NCBI GenBank assembly: GCA_937870635.1
Contig: CALMZP010000091.1
Span: 17,654-81,653, forward strand
DNA length: 64,000 bases
DNA from: an uncultured Acidobacteriota bacterium
GTDB lineage: Bacteria > Acidobacteriota > Thermoanaerobaculia > Gp7-AA8
Reading direction: 5' to 3'
The notes beneath the pieces are model-generated. The model was given only the letters and a program-made list of their open reading frames with translations, searched no databases and was not told the origin of the DNA. Position numbers and translations under genes: made by a program. Below, piece after piece: positions 8,207 to 19,131 of the stretch. Every line of letters starts with the position of its first letter. Within the stretch, counting starts at the first letter, position 1.

Positions 8207-8581
8207 ATGGCGCGGCCACCACAGATCTCGGGCGCTGAATGGGAAGTGATGAAGGTCCTCTGGGAAGCTTCGCCGCTCACCGGGTCGGAAGTCGCCGAGC
8301 GCATCGGCGGGCACCCCAAGACCGTCAAGACACTCCTCGGCCGCCTCGTCCGCAAGGGCGCACTCCGCTACACGGAAGAGGGGAACCGGTACCTCTACCG
8401 GCCCACCCTGGCGCGTGAGAAATATGTGGCCGAGGAGTCGAAGTCGTTTCTGCGGCGGGTGTTCGGGGGAGAGGCCACACCCGCTCTCGTCCACTTTGTG
8501 GAAACAGTCGACCTCAGCGAAGAGGAGATCCAGGAACTCCGCGAGCTTCTCGACCGTAGAGCGAAGGGAGAGAAATCATGA
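8207..8581 (+). CDS. BlaI/MecI/CopY-family transcriptional repressor
   Basis: 124 residues. Start ATG 8207 is set by AAGGAG and by the operators upstream; the longer frame from 8150 would begin inside the promoter. A winged helix occupies the first ~75 residues (ISGAEWEVMKVLWEASPLTGSEVAERI, HPKTVKTLLGRLVRKGAL), followed by a C-terminal dimerisation segment (LSEEEIQELRELLDRRA). Family members bind TACA/TGTA dyads as dimers and are released by proteolysis triggered by a BlaR1-type membrane protease. The next gene encodes such a partner and overlaps by ATGA. Without a beta-lactamase nearby, the regulon is unknown. Confidence 0.93.
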   Translation: MARPPQISGAEWEVMKVLWEASPLTGSEVAERIGGHPKTVKTLLGRLVRKGALRYTEEGNRYLYRPTLAREKYVAEESKSFLRRVFGGEATPALVHFVETVDLSEEEIQELRELLDRRAKGEKS

Positions 8582-10116
8582 CGACCACTTCGCTCGTGCT
8601 CTGGCTGTTCGATACGACGATGAAGGGATCGCTCATGATCCTGCTCGTCGCCTCCCTTCAGTGGATGATCGGCTCGCGCGTCGACGCGCGATGGCGGCAT
8701 CTGCTTTGGGTCGTCGTTCTTCTGCGCCTCGTCATCCCGCAGACGCCGGCATCGAGGCTGAGTCTCTTCAATTTATTGCCGGCCGCCGAGCCGATTGCGT
8801 TCGCCGCTCGCGCCGTCCTCGTGGAAGCTCCGCCACCGCCGGTTTTGATGGCCACCGCCGAGCGGCAAGTGGTCGCCGTCACGCCGGCGCCGATCCCCGC
8901 AGCGCTGCGCTGGGCATTCTGGATCTGGCTTGCCGGCGTGCTCTTCTTCGGGCTCCGAATCGTGGTCGCATCGATTCATGCGCGGCGGGCCGTCGCGTCC
9001 GGGCGGCGCAGCGAATCGTCCGGCCCGCTGCCCATCGTCGAATGCGACCTCGTGCGCGCCCCGGCGCTGCACGGCCTCTTCCGCCCGGTGCTCCTTCTGC
9101 CGCGCGGATTCCTGACCTCATTCACGTCCGAGGAGTTGCGGCATGTGGTGCTGCATGAGACGTGGCATCTGAAGCGGATGGATGTCGCGGTGAGCTGGCT
9201 GCTCGCCGCGGCGCAGTCGATCCACTGGTTCAATCCCCTGGTGTGGTTCGCCGCTTCGCGGATCCGCGAGGAGCGGGAACTCTCCTGTGACGAGCTGGCG
9301 CTCTCCTTACTCGAGGAGGAAGAGCGCACGGGCTACGGCAGGACGATTCTCAAGCTGCTCGAACGGTTCCGTCCCGTGGCACCGGTCCCGGCGCTCGTTG
9401 GGATCGTCAATCAGAAACAGAAGATGAAAAGGAGACTCACGATGATCGCTTCGTTCCGAAACGGAACCCGCTTCACAACGCTTTTCCTCACTCTCGTCGC
9501 CGCGGTCGGCATTGCCGGCCTCACCGACGCCCAGGGCACCCGCCGCATCATGAAGAAGCTCGACCCCGCGTCGGTCGAGAACGTCGAGCGCCTTCACCAG
9601 CGCGTTTCGTTCGAGCTTACCGACGCGTCGTTCGGCGACCTGCTGAATGCGGTCGGCAACAAGATCGGCGCGACGGTGCTGCAGTCGCCCGCGATTGCCA
9701 CCTCCGCGATTCAGAACGCGCGGTTCACGCTCAAGGCCGACAACGTCCCCGCGCACGCCCTGCTCATGGAAGCCCTGATGCCGTTCGAGCTGAGTGTCGA
9801 GCCGACGGAGTCGGGTATCACGATCAGTGACGAGCCGCCGGCGCGACGCATTTTCGTGCACGGCTCCGAGGGTCACGCAGAAGAACATGTGATCGTGACC
9901 AACGGTGACAAGCGGGAAATGAAGCGCATGATCAAGATCGAGGGAAAGCCCGCTGTCGATGGCGAAGTCGAGGAGCGGATCATCGTCAACAAGATCAAGG
10001 GCGAGGGCCACGGCTCGTTCGATGATGCCGGCAAGCTGCGCCGCGAGCTGACGTTGAACCTCGACGAGAACGGCGTGAAGAGCGAAGGCAAGCTCACGAT
10101 CGAGATCACGAAGTAA
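8578..10116 (+). CDS. BlaR1/MecR1-type M56 membrane metallopeptidase with STN-like C-terminal domain
   Basis: 512 residues, overlapping the repressor gene by ATGA, so translationally coupled. Hydrophobic segments near 15-35, 38-55 and 110-130 anchor the protein. The zinc peptidase signature HETWH is at 193-197, with the downstream Glu in IREERELSCDELAL. A further hydrophobic segment lies near 300. Instead of the penicillin-binding sensor of BlaR1, the C-terminal ~190 residues carry a short fold (TDASFGDLLNAVGNKIGATVL... PAHALLMEALMPFELSVE) resembling STN/secretin-TonB N-terminal repeats, then a charged tail. Known role: it senses an envelope signal and cleaves the repressor. Here the ligand is not predicted to be a beta-lactam. 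Confidence 0.88.
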   Translation: MTTTSLVLWLFDTTMKGSLMILLVASLQWMIGSRVDARWRHLLWVVVLLRLVIPQTPASRLSLFNLLPAAEPIAFAARAVLVEAPPPPVLMATAERQVVAVTPAPIPAALRWAFWIWLAGVLFFGLRIVVASIHARRAVASGRRSESSGPLPIVECDLVRAPALHGLFRPVLLLPRGFLTSFTSEELRHVVLHETWHLKRMDVAVSWLLAAAQSIHWFNPLVWFAASRIREERELSCDELALSLLEEEERTGYGRTILKLLERFRPVAPVPALVGIVNQKQKMKRRLTMIASFRNGTRFTTLFLTLVAAVGIAGLTDAQGTRRIMKKLDPASVENVERLHQRVSFELTDASFGDLLNAVGNKIGATVLQSPAIATSAIQNARFTLKADNVPAHALLMEALMPFELSVEPTESGITISDEPPARRIFVHGSEGHAEEHVIVTNGDKREMKRMIKIEGKPAVDGEVEERIIVNKIKGEGHGSFDDAGKLRRELTLNLDENGVKSEGKLTIEITK

Positions 10117-10130
10117 AGGGTCATGCTGGA

Positions 10131-10212
10131 GTGCGGCAGCGAGAAGATTTTGGATTTTGGATTTTGGATTTTGGATTGATCCAAAATCCAAAATCTTCTC
10201 TCGCTGCCGCAC
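10131..10212. repeat. Heptamer inverted repeat H3 (GGATTTT type)
   Basis: The outer arms GTGCGGCAGCGAGAAG and its complement in CTTCTCTCGCTGCCGCAC enclose tandem GATTTTG units facing ATCCAAA units. Together they form a long, nearly perfect hairpin beginning 15 nt after the blaR-like stop codon. The GTGCGGCAGC motif also recurs near 1.43, 4.49 and 18.83 kb. Confidence 0.92.
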
Positions 10213-10236
10213 TCCGAGTTACCCTCTTGGGCGCTC

Positions 10237-12300
10237 ATGCGCGCCAGATCCATCCTTCTCCTTCTCATACTCTCTGCGTGTGCCACCGCGCCTTCGTCCG
10301 ACCCTTATCGATGGCTCGAAGGCGTCGATGACCCGAAGGCCCTGACCTGGGTCGCCGAACAGAACGAGCGCACGCGCCGGTCGTTCACCAGCATGCCCGG
10401 GTTCGCGGAGATGCAGCAGCAGGCGCTCGCCGCGCTGAGCTCCACCTCGCGCGTGCCGAACGTCGAGTACCACGGCCGCTACCTCTACAACCTCTGGAAG
10501 GATGCCGCGCACCCCCGCGGTCTTTACCGACGCACGACGCTCGACGAGCTGCGCAAAGCGTCGCCCGCGTGGACGACGGTCCTCGACATCGACGCGATGT
10601 CGAAGCGCGACAGCAAGCCGTGGGTATTGAAGAGCATGACCTGCCTGCCGCCGGCAGAACGGCGGTGCCTGGTCTCGCTGTCGGCGGGCGGCGGCGACGC
10701 GGTCGAAATCCGGGAGTTCGACAGCGACGCGCTGCAATTCGTCGAGGATGGGTTCTCTCTGCCCGAAGCGAAGTCGAACATCGCCTGGATCGACGAGAAC
10801 GCGGTCTTCGTCGGCACCGACTTCGGCAGCGGCTCGCGCACGGAATCGGGCTATCCGCGCATCGTGAAACGGTGGCAACGCGGAACGCCACTCTCTGCCG
10901 CCGAGACGTTGTACGAGGGCGCGACATCCTCGGTCTCCGTATCGGGGCGGCGCATCCGGACCGAGACCGGCAACATCGACCTCATCGAAGAAGGCGTGTC
11001 GTTCTGGAAGAGGAAGCGATTTCTCGTCGAGAGCTCGACGCTGCGGCCGCTCGCATTGCCGGAGACGGCGCTCATCGAAGGGGGATTGCGCGGACGCCTC
11101 GTCGTCGCGCTGCAGGAGCCATGGAACGATCACGCCGCGGGCTCCGTGCTGCTCGTCGATCCGAAAACGATGGCGACGGAGCTCGTCGTGGCCTCGACGC
11201 CGGCCACGATCGTACAGACCACCGCGGTCAGCGTGACGGACCAGGCCATTCTCGTTCCCGTTCTGGAGAACGTGCGCGGGCGTCTCCTGCGATTCAAACC
11301 TGGCCGGGCAGGGGAGCGCATCGCTTTTCCGGACCACGGAGCGCTCACCGTCGCCACGACGGACGACGACAGCGGGAATGCGCTCGTGGAGTTCGAGACA
11401 TTCACCGATCCTCCGGCGCTCTATCTCGTGAGAAATGGCAGCACCGTTCCCGAGAAGATCCTCGCGCAGGAACCTACCTTCGATGGATCGCGCTTCGAAG
11501 TTCTCCAGCAGTGGGCTACCTCGAAGGATGGAACCCGCATCCCGTACTTCGTGGTAGCGGCGAAGGGCATGAAGCGCGACGGGAGCAATCCGACGCACAT
11601 CTTTTCGTACGGCGGATTCCGAAGCTCTCTCACGCCGTCGTATTCAGGTTCGTACGAGTCGCATTACGGTGCCTACGGCAAGCTGTGGCTCGAGCGCGGC
11701 GGTGTCTTCGTCCTCGCCAACATTCGCGGCGGCGCGGAGTTCGGTCCGTCGTGGCACGCCGCGGCGCTGAAAAAGAACCGCAGTCTCGCATTCGAGGACT
11801 TCGAAGCCGTCGCCGACGATCTCATTCGCACCCGCATCACCACGGCCGACCGCCTCGGCATCGAAGGACGCAGCAACGGAGGATTGCTGACGCTCGCCAC
11901 GATGGTCCGCCGTCCCGAACTCTACGGCGCGGTCATCAGCGGCGCGCCGCTCGCCGACATGCAGCGCTATCACGAGATGCTCGCCGGCGCGAGCTGGATC
12001 GCCGAGTACGGCGATCCGCGCATTCCCGCTGAATGGGAGTACATCCGCGAGTACTCGCCGTATCAGAACTTCCGCGCCGGTGAGGATTACCCGTCGCTCT
12101 TCGTGTACGCATCGACGCGCGACGATCGCGTTCACCCCGGCCACGCCCGCAAAACGGTCGCCCGCCTCCAGGACCTCGGCCAGGAGGTCTGGTATTTCGA
12201 GAACGTCGAAGGCGGCCACGGCGGGTCGAGCACGAACGAACAGCTGGCCTATCGCATCGCGCTCTCTTACGCGCATCTGTGGCGGGAGTTGGGGAGGTAG
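10237..12300 (+). CDS. Prolyl oligopeptidase family (S9A) serine peptidase, lipoprotein
   Basis: 687 residues beginning with a lipoprotein leader (MRARSILLLLILSAC). The N-terminal DPYRWLEGVDDPKALTWVAEQN is the usual opening of the prolyl oligopeptidase propeller domain. The C-terminal alpha/beta-hydrolase domain shows ANIRGGAEFGPSWH, the nucleophile in GRSNGGLL (Ser546), the Asp in STRDDRVHPGHARK and the His in EGGHGGSS, completing the triad. Length is normal for the family (~680-710). It probably cleaves short proline-containing peptides at the outer face of a membrane. It stands alone after the repeat at 10.13 kb. Confidence 0.94.
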   Translation: MRARSILLLLILSACATAPSSDPYRWLEGVDDPKALTWVAEQNERTRRSFTSMPGFAEMQQQALAALSSTSRVPNVEYHGRYLYNLWKDAAHPRGLYRRTTLDELRKASPAWTTVLDIDAMSKRDSKPWVLKSMTCLPPAERRCLVSLSAGGGDAVEIREFDSDALQFVEDGFSLPEAKSNIAWIDENAVFVGTDFGSGSRTESGYPRIVKRWQRGTPLSAAETLYEGATSSVSVSGRRIRTETGNIDLIEEGVSFWKRKRFLVESSTLRPLALPETALIEGGLRGRLVVALQEPWNDHAAGSVLLVDPKTMATELVVASTPATIVQTTAVSVTDQAILVPVLENVRGRLLRFKPGRAGERIAFPDHGALTVATTDDDSGNALVEFETFTDPPALYLVRNGSTVPEKILAQEPTFDGSRFEVLQQWATSKDGTRIPYFVVAAKGMKRDGSNPTHIFSYGGFRSSLTPSYSGSYESHYGAYGKLWLERGGVFVLANIRGGAEFGPSWHAAALKKNRSLAFEDFEAVADDLIRTRITTADRLGIEGRSNGGLLTLATMVRRPELYGAVISGAPLADMQRYHEMLAGASWIAEYGDPRIPAEWEYIREYSPYQNFRAGEDYPSLFVYASTRDDRVHPGHARKTVARLQDLGQEVWYFENVEGGHGGSSTNEQLAYRIALSYAHLWRELGR

Positions 12301-12530
12301 GGGCGTAGCAGAAGGAAAAGGAGGATCGCCGCGCGGCCGATCGCATGTGGCCGCACGACGTTCCCGGCGGGAGGCTTTGCGACGTCGAAGAGATGCCGGA
12401 GGCGATACGCGTCGGGGAACCGGTCCACGGGGTTGACCGTCGGCGCGCACGTCGAATCCGCGACGGCGATGAAGATGATCGCGAGGAGCGCCAGAAGGCG
12501 GCCGAACGTGGTGGGGAGCGTGGCGTTATT
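12267..12530 (-). CDS. Possible small membrane or secreted protein without a canonical start codon
   Basis: The minus frame is open from just after a TAG (12531-12533) to TAA (12267-12269). It shows strongly G/C-biased third positions and a protein-like sequence: a hydrophobic stretch (GRLLALLAIIFIAVAD), then CAPTVNPVDRFPDAYRLRHLFDVAKP, then a second hydrophobic stretch (AILLFLLLRPYLP). No ATG, GTG or TTG lies before the coding-like part; CTG at 12492-12494 is the only near-start. It overlaps the end of the S9 peptidase gene and lies divergent to the DUF2207 gene. It could be a decayed or N-truncated gene, or a fortuitous frame. Confidence 0.3.
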   Translation of the reverse strand, partial: NNATLPTTFGRLLALLAIIFIAVADSTCAPTVNPVDRFPDAYRLRHLFDVAKPPAGNVVRPHAIGRAAILLFLLLRPYLPNSRHRCA

Positions 12531-12538
12531 CTAATTCC

Positions 12539-14479
12539 ATGCGCCGCGTGCTGACGATCCTTCTCCTGGCCGTTGCGATGAGCGACGCTGCCGCTCAGGA
12601 GCGCATGCTCGCCTGGAAGTCGCTCGACGTCACCGCGAAGATCGACGGCAACGGGATGATGACGGTCTCCGAGCGCCATCGAATGCTATTCGACGGGGCA
12701 TGGAATGGCGGCGAGCGGAAGTTTCGCGTGGCTCCGGGCCAGATTCTTCAGTTCAAGGGCATCACCTGGATTCATCCGGATACGGGCCTGGGCATCCCTC
12801 TCATCGCCTCCAGCGGCTCCGTTCCTCTGCATCACTACGCCCTCAACGGGAACACCCTGCGGTGGCGCGCGCGAGAGGAGGCGGATCCTCCGTTCGACAA
12901 CAGAGAGCTGACGTACGTCATCGACTACGTGCTCATGAATGTCATCGTGAAAAAGGGCGAGGGTTACAGTCTCGAGCACGACTTCGCGTTCGCCGAGCGC
13001 AACGGCGTCATCGAGTCCTATTCGCTCGATCTCGACTTCGATCCCGTCTGGAAAGTGCCCGAAGGATTCGAGACGCACGTCGAGCGGAAGATGATCCCGC
13101 CCGGCGAGAGTGTGATCGTCGACGTCCTCCTCGGCTGGACCGGTGAAGGTCAACCGGCTTACCTCGGCGTCGACCCCGCGGTGTACGCCGCGCAGCCCGT
13201 CGAGGATGAAGAGCCTTCTGCGCCGGCCGCGCCGGCGGTGCCGATGCCGGTTCGCGTGGGCGCGCTGGGCGTGTTCTTTCTGGTCCTTCTCGCGTTCCGG
13301 CTCTGGTTCGTGAGACGCGAGGAACGGCTGGGTCGCTATGCGACGCCCGAGGTGAACCGGTTATGGATCGAACGGACGCTGCTTCCCATCAAGCCGGAGG
13401 TTGTCGGTACCGCATGGGATGACTCGACAGGCCGGGCCGAAGTGGCGGCGCTGATTGCGCGCATGGCGATCGAGAGGAAGCTGGAGAATCAGCCGGGGCA
13501 GAGCCCCCGGTTGAAACTCCTCGTTCCACGCGAGTCACTCGAAGGGTACGAGCGCGAATTCATCGATCGGCTCTTCGTGAGCGGGGATGAGATCACCCCT
13601 GCCGGGCTGAAGAACGTGTACGCGGCCACCGGTTTCGAGCCGCAGGAACCGTTGCGGCGTCCGCTCAGCGACGCGGCGGCGAAGGTCGTCGGCGCATCGA
13701 AATTCGTCTCAGGATGCGCGGCGACCATCGCCGGTCTGGTCCTGATCGCCTTCGCTGCCCCGGGAGCATTCGCGAAAATCGCGGGGGTCGTTGCTTTCCT
13801 CTTTTCAGTCGCGCTCGCGGTCATCTATCGCACGCAGCTCGGCGGACGAACCTCGGCGGCGTTTCTACCCGTGCCCCTGGCGCTCTTTGCCATCGTCGTC
13901 TCGCTCACCGCGGCCAGCGAACTGTCGCTCGCGATCGCACTTCTGGCGGCGCTCTTTCTGGTCAACATCGTTCTGTACATCGGAGCGTGGACGGCCCGGC
14001 CGGACGAGCTGGCGATGCTGAAGGGACTGCGCGCCGCGCGCGATTACTTCAAGGCTCTGCTCGAGAAGAAGGAGGAGATCGAGGAGCGCTGGATTCCCTA
14101 CATCCTGGCTTTCGGTCTCGGCGACGATCTCGATCGGTGGTCCGTGGAGCCCCCGGCCCGGCCCGACGAGGAAACAGTGAGGCGCGATCGCGCGCGGCCT
14201 TCGCTTTCCGTTCCGGCCACGCCGTCTGCGCCAGCCGTTCCCACGTTTCGGGCGGGAGGAGGGGCGTTCGGTGGAGCGGGTGCTACGGGCGGCTGGGCCA
14301 AGTCGGTCGGTTCGTTTGCGGCAGCGGTGCCGAAACCGGCGCCGCCGCGAAGTTCGGGGAGCTCATCGGGATGGTCGTCCGGCTCTTCGGGCTCATCGTC
14401 GCGATCGTCGAGCTCGAGCAGCAGCACGCGGAGCAGCGGCGGCAGCCGATCGGGCGGCGGAGGCGGCGGAGGGTGGTAG
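12539..14479 (+). CDS. DUF2207-family membrane protein
   Basis: 646 residues. A signal peptide (MRRVLTILLLAVAMSDAAAQE) precedes an extracytoplasmic beta domain (about 25-215, typical DUF2207: SERHRMLFDG, WHPDTG-like and LTYVIDYVL segments). One transmembrane helix near 235-255 follows, then a cytoplasmic region, a hydrophobic pair near 385-480, and a low-complexity tail of Ser/Gly ending in a poly-Gly-Trp. That Gly-rich tail is a hallmark of the family. Function is not established for the family. The start is next to a divergent possible small gene. Confidence 0.85.
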   Translation: MRRVLTILLLAVAMSDAAAQERMLAWKSLDVTAKIDGNGMMTVSERHRMLFDGAWNGGERKFRVAPGQILQFKGITWIHPDTGLGIPLIASSGSVPLHHYALNGNTLRWRAREEADPPFDNRELTYVIDYVLMNVIVKKGEGYSLEHDFAFAERNGVIESYSLDLDFDPVWKVPEGFETHVERKMIPPGESVIVDVLLGWTGEGQPAYLGVDPAVYAAQPVEDEEPSAPAAPAVPMPVRVGALGVFFLVLLAFRLWFVRREERLGRYATPEVNRLWIERTLLPIKPEVVGTAWDDSTGRAEVAALIARMAIERKLENQPGQSPRLKLLVPRESLEGYEREFIDRLFVSGDEITPAGLKNVYAATGFEPQEPLRRPLSDAAAKVVGASKFVSGCAATIAGLVLIAFAAPGAFAKIAGVVAFLFSVALAVIYRTQLGGRTSAAFLPVPLALFAIVVSLTAASELSLAIALLAALFLVNIVLYIGAWTARPDELAMLKGLRAARDYFKALLEKKEEIEERWIPYILAFGLGDDLDRWSVEPPARPDEETVRRDRARPSLSVPATPSAPAVPTFRAGGGAFGGAGATGGWAKSVGSFAAAVPKPAPPRSSGSSSGWSSGSSGSSSRSSSSSSSTRSSGGSRSGGGGGGGW

Positions 14480-14494
14480 GCATACAATCCGCGC

Positions 14495-14977
14495 ATGAAA
14501 CACGCACTCATCCTCTTTCTCTTCGCGTCGTCTCTCGTGGCCGGCGAGTTTCCGCCGGTCGGCAGCGCCGCACCCGGTTTCCCCGAGCTCGAGAGCTATC
14601 GCGGCAAGTGGGTGGTCCTCTACTTCTATCCCAAGGATTTCACCAGCGGCTGCACGTTGCAGGCGCACAACTTCCAGCGCGATCAGCCGAAATACGAAGA
14701 GCGCAACGCGGTCGTGGTCGGCGTGAGCGTCGATTCCGAGGAGTCGCACAAGGACTTCTGTGCGAAGGAAGGGCTGAGCTTCAAGCTCGTCTCCGATCCC
14801 GACGCGTCGATCTCGAAGGCCTACAACTCGGTCGCGGAGTACCAGGGGAAGATGTACTCCTCCCGCAACACTTTCCTGATCGATCCGAAGGGCAACCTCG
14901 TCCGTGTGTTCGAGAAGGCGAAGCCGGCGACGAACAGCGAGGAAGTGCTGGCGGCGCTGGATGCGCTGGAGCGTTAA
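14495..14977 (+). CDS. Periplasmic peroxiredoxin of the BCP/PrxQ type
   Basis: 160 residues with a signal peptide (MKHALILFLFASSLVAG). The thioredoxin-fold domain has YPKDFTSGCTLQA, whose Cys53 is the peroxidatic residue. The usual +5 resolving Cys of BCP is absent, but Cys89 (SHKDFCAKEG) sits 36 residues further, as in PrxQ enzymes that use a resolving Cys in helix 3. FLIDPKGNLVR is also typical. It should reduce hydrogen or organic peroxides outside the cytoplasm. The TAA stop comes from a short GTTAACG repeat (14971-14987). Confidence 0.9.
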   Translation: MKHALILFLFASSLVAGEFPPVGSAAPGFPELESYRGKWVVLYFYPKDFTSGCTLQAHNFQRDQPKYEERNAVVVGVSVDSEESHKDFCAKEGLSFKLVSDPDASISKAYNSVAEYQGKMYSSRNTFLIDPKGNLVRVFEKAKPATNSEEVLAALDALER

Positions 14978-14987
14978 CGGTTAACGC
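14971..14987. repeat. Short heptamer palindrome H4 (GTTAACG type)
   Basis: GCGTTAACGGTTAACGC is a perfect 17-nt palindrome composed of two GTTAACG-type heptamers. It provides the peroxiredoxin stop codon and is the same heptamer sequence as the arrays at 7.9 and 28.0 kb. Confidence 0.75.
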
Positions 14988-14991
14988 CCCG

Positions 14992-15213
14992 TCAGCTCAT
15001 CGGAACCCAGGCCGTCGACAGCTCTACCTTCGTCTGTCCCTCCGGCCATGCGGGGATGGAGAGGTAGAAGTAGCCGTCGCCCATGCGCCGGGCTTTGCGC
15101 ACCAGTTCGGTCATGCTGCGGCATACGGCTTCGCTGCCGCGCACGGTCTTGCGATCGACGGTGTTCCCGGTTCGTTCGGCAACACCTTCGTAAACGATGA
15201 TCTCGTCGAACAT
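14992..15213 (-). CDS. Small hypothetical protein
   Basis: 73 residues from ATG 15211-15213 (MFDEIIVYEGVAERTG), or 79 from ATG 15229-15231. The inner start is preferred because GGAAAC lies just before it. The product is mixed alpha/beta (SEAVCRSMTELVRKARRMGDGYFYLSIPAWPEG), soluble, with no known motif. It lies divergent to the kinase gene at 15.3 kb and convergent with the peroxiredoxin. Codon bias is coding-like; function unknown. Confidence 0.6.
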   Translation of the reverse strand: MFDEIIVYEGVAERTGNTVDRKTVRGSEAVCRSMTELVRKARRMGDGYFYLSIPAWPEGQTKVELSTAWVPMS

Positions 15214-15294
15214 CTGGTTTCCGCGCAGCATGTTACGAGGGGAACGATATCACGGTGATGATCCGCGTAGCCGCGGCTGTTACCATGTCCGCCG

Positions 15295-18011
<2,717 letters not shown>

Positions 18012-18015
<4 letters not shown>

Positions 18016-18779
18016 ACCAGCCGGTCGCCATCACTCGCGCCGTGAGCCCCCGCATCAACGAATGCGAGCTGACGTATGCGGACCGTGAGCCCATCGACCC
18101 GGCCCGTGCCCGCGCCCAGCATGAAACGTATGAGGCATGGCTCGAGACGCAGGGACTGAGGATTGTCCGCGCGAAAGACGCTCCCGACAACCCTGACGGA
18201 GTGTTCGTGGAGGACACGGCGATCGTGCTCGACGAAGTGGCTATCATCACGCGCCCGGGCGCGGCGTCGCGGCGGTCGGAAACCGAGAGCGTCGCCAGCG
18301 TGCTCAAACCCTATCGTGAGCTGAAGCACATCGTGGCGCCGGCGACGATCGACGGCGGCGACGTGCTTCGACACGGCAAGCGCATCTACGTCGGGCTCTC
18401 GACGCGGACGAGCGACGCGGTGCTCGATCAGCTCGGACCGATCGTCGATCCCTTCGGATACCGGATCGATCTCGTCCCGCTGAAACGCTGCCTTCACCTC
18501 AAGTCGGCGGCGACGCTGATCAGCGATGACACGATCCTCTACAACCCGGCGTGCGTGCACGACGAAGCCTTCCACCATGTGCGCATGCTGGAGGTCGACT
18601 CCTCCGAGCCCGGCGCGGCGAACGTTCTTCGTGTCAACGACCGCCTGCTGATCTCCTCATCTTTTCCTCGAACGGCGGAAATGCTGATGAGGGAAGGGTT
18701 CGTGGTCGATGTTCTCCACTACGACGAGCTGGAGAAGGCCGAAGCCGGGGTGACCTGCTGCAGCATTCTGGTGAGCTGA
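18012..18779 (+). CDS. Dimethylarginine dimethylaminohydrolase-like amidinotransferase-superfamily enzyme
   Basis: 255 residues of the pentein fold. It carries DNPDGVFVEDTAIV (substrate-binding Asp/Glu), ATIDGGDVLRHGKRIYVGLSTRT with the GGDV turn, the His in RCLHLKSAAT, and the C-terminal nucleophile in GVTCCSILVS (Cys249/250). This pattern matches DDAH, which hydrolyses Nw-methylarginines to citrulline and methylamines. Closely related bacterial enzymes may act on other guanidino compounds. The ATGA overlap with the kinase gene upstream is unusual and suggests shared expression. Confidence 0.88.
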
Positions 18780-18926
18780 ATGAGCGCAGGCGGCCTCGCC
18801 CGCGTCGCCTCCAGAGAAATCGAATGCGGCAGCCTTGCGGCCGCTCCACTGTCATCCCGAGCGTAATGAGGGATCTGGGATCTTCTCCTTCAACGTCATC
18901 CTCAGGCCGCCGAGAGATGACAGCGA
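18780..18926. repeat. Intergenic palindromes: partial family B then family A element
   Basis: 18785-18815 carries GCGGCCTCGCCCGCGTCGCC, a degenerate half of family B. 18848-18921 starts GTCATCCCGAGCG, GAGGGATCTGGGATCTTC and closes with CATCCTCAGG...GATGACAG, a shortened family A palindrome. GGAATGCGGCAGCC-like sequence near 18825-18838 repeats the GCGGCAGC motif. No gene is seen. Confidence 0.6.
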
Positions 18927-19130
18927 GTGTACCCTTCACGCGTGCGCGACTTCATCCCCGTCATGTGCCCGTACTGCGGATCGGTTTCCGAGCTCGATGT
19001 CGAAGAGACCGGGTGGAGCCGACAGTCCTACGTGCAGGATTGCCCGGTCTGCTGTCAGCCCTGGCAGGTGGAGCTGACCCGCGATCCTGATGGCGATTGG
19101 GAGGCGGTCATCAAGACCGGCGATGAGTGA
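18927..19130 (+). CDS. CPXCG-motif cysteine-rich zinc-ribbon protein
   Basis: 67 residues from GTG 18927; GTG 18942 (MRDFIPVMCPYCG) is an alternative that avoids abutting the repeat. It has two cysteine pairs, CPYCG and CPVCC, in the arrangement of the small CPXCG family (FIPVMCPYCG ... QSYVQDCPVCCQPW ... V). It probably binds zinc; the biological role is unknown. A convergent secreted-protein gene follows 1 nt later. Confidence 0.82.
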   Translation: MYPSRVRDFIPVMCPYCGSVSELDVEETGWSRQSYVQDCPVCCQPWQVELTRDPDGDWEAVIKTGDE

Positions 19131-19131
19131 C

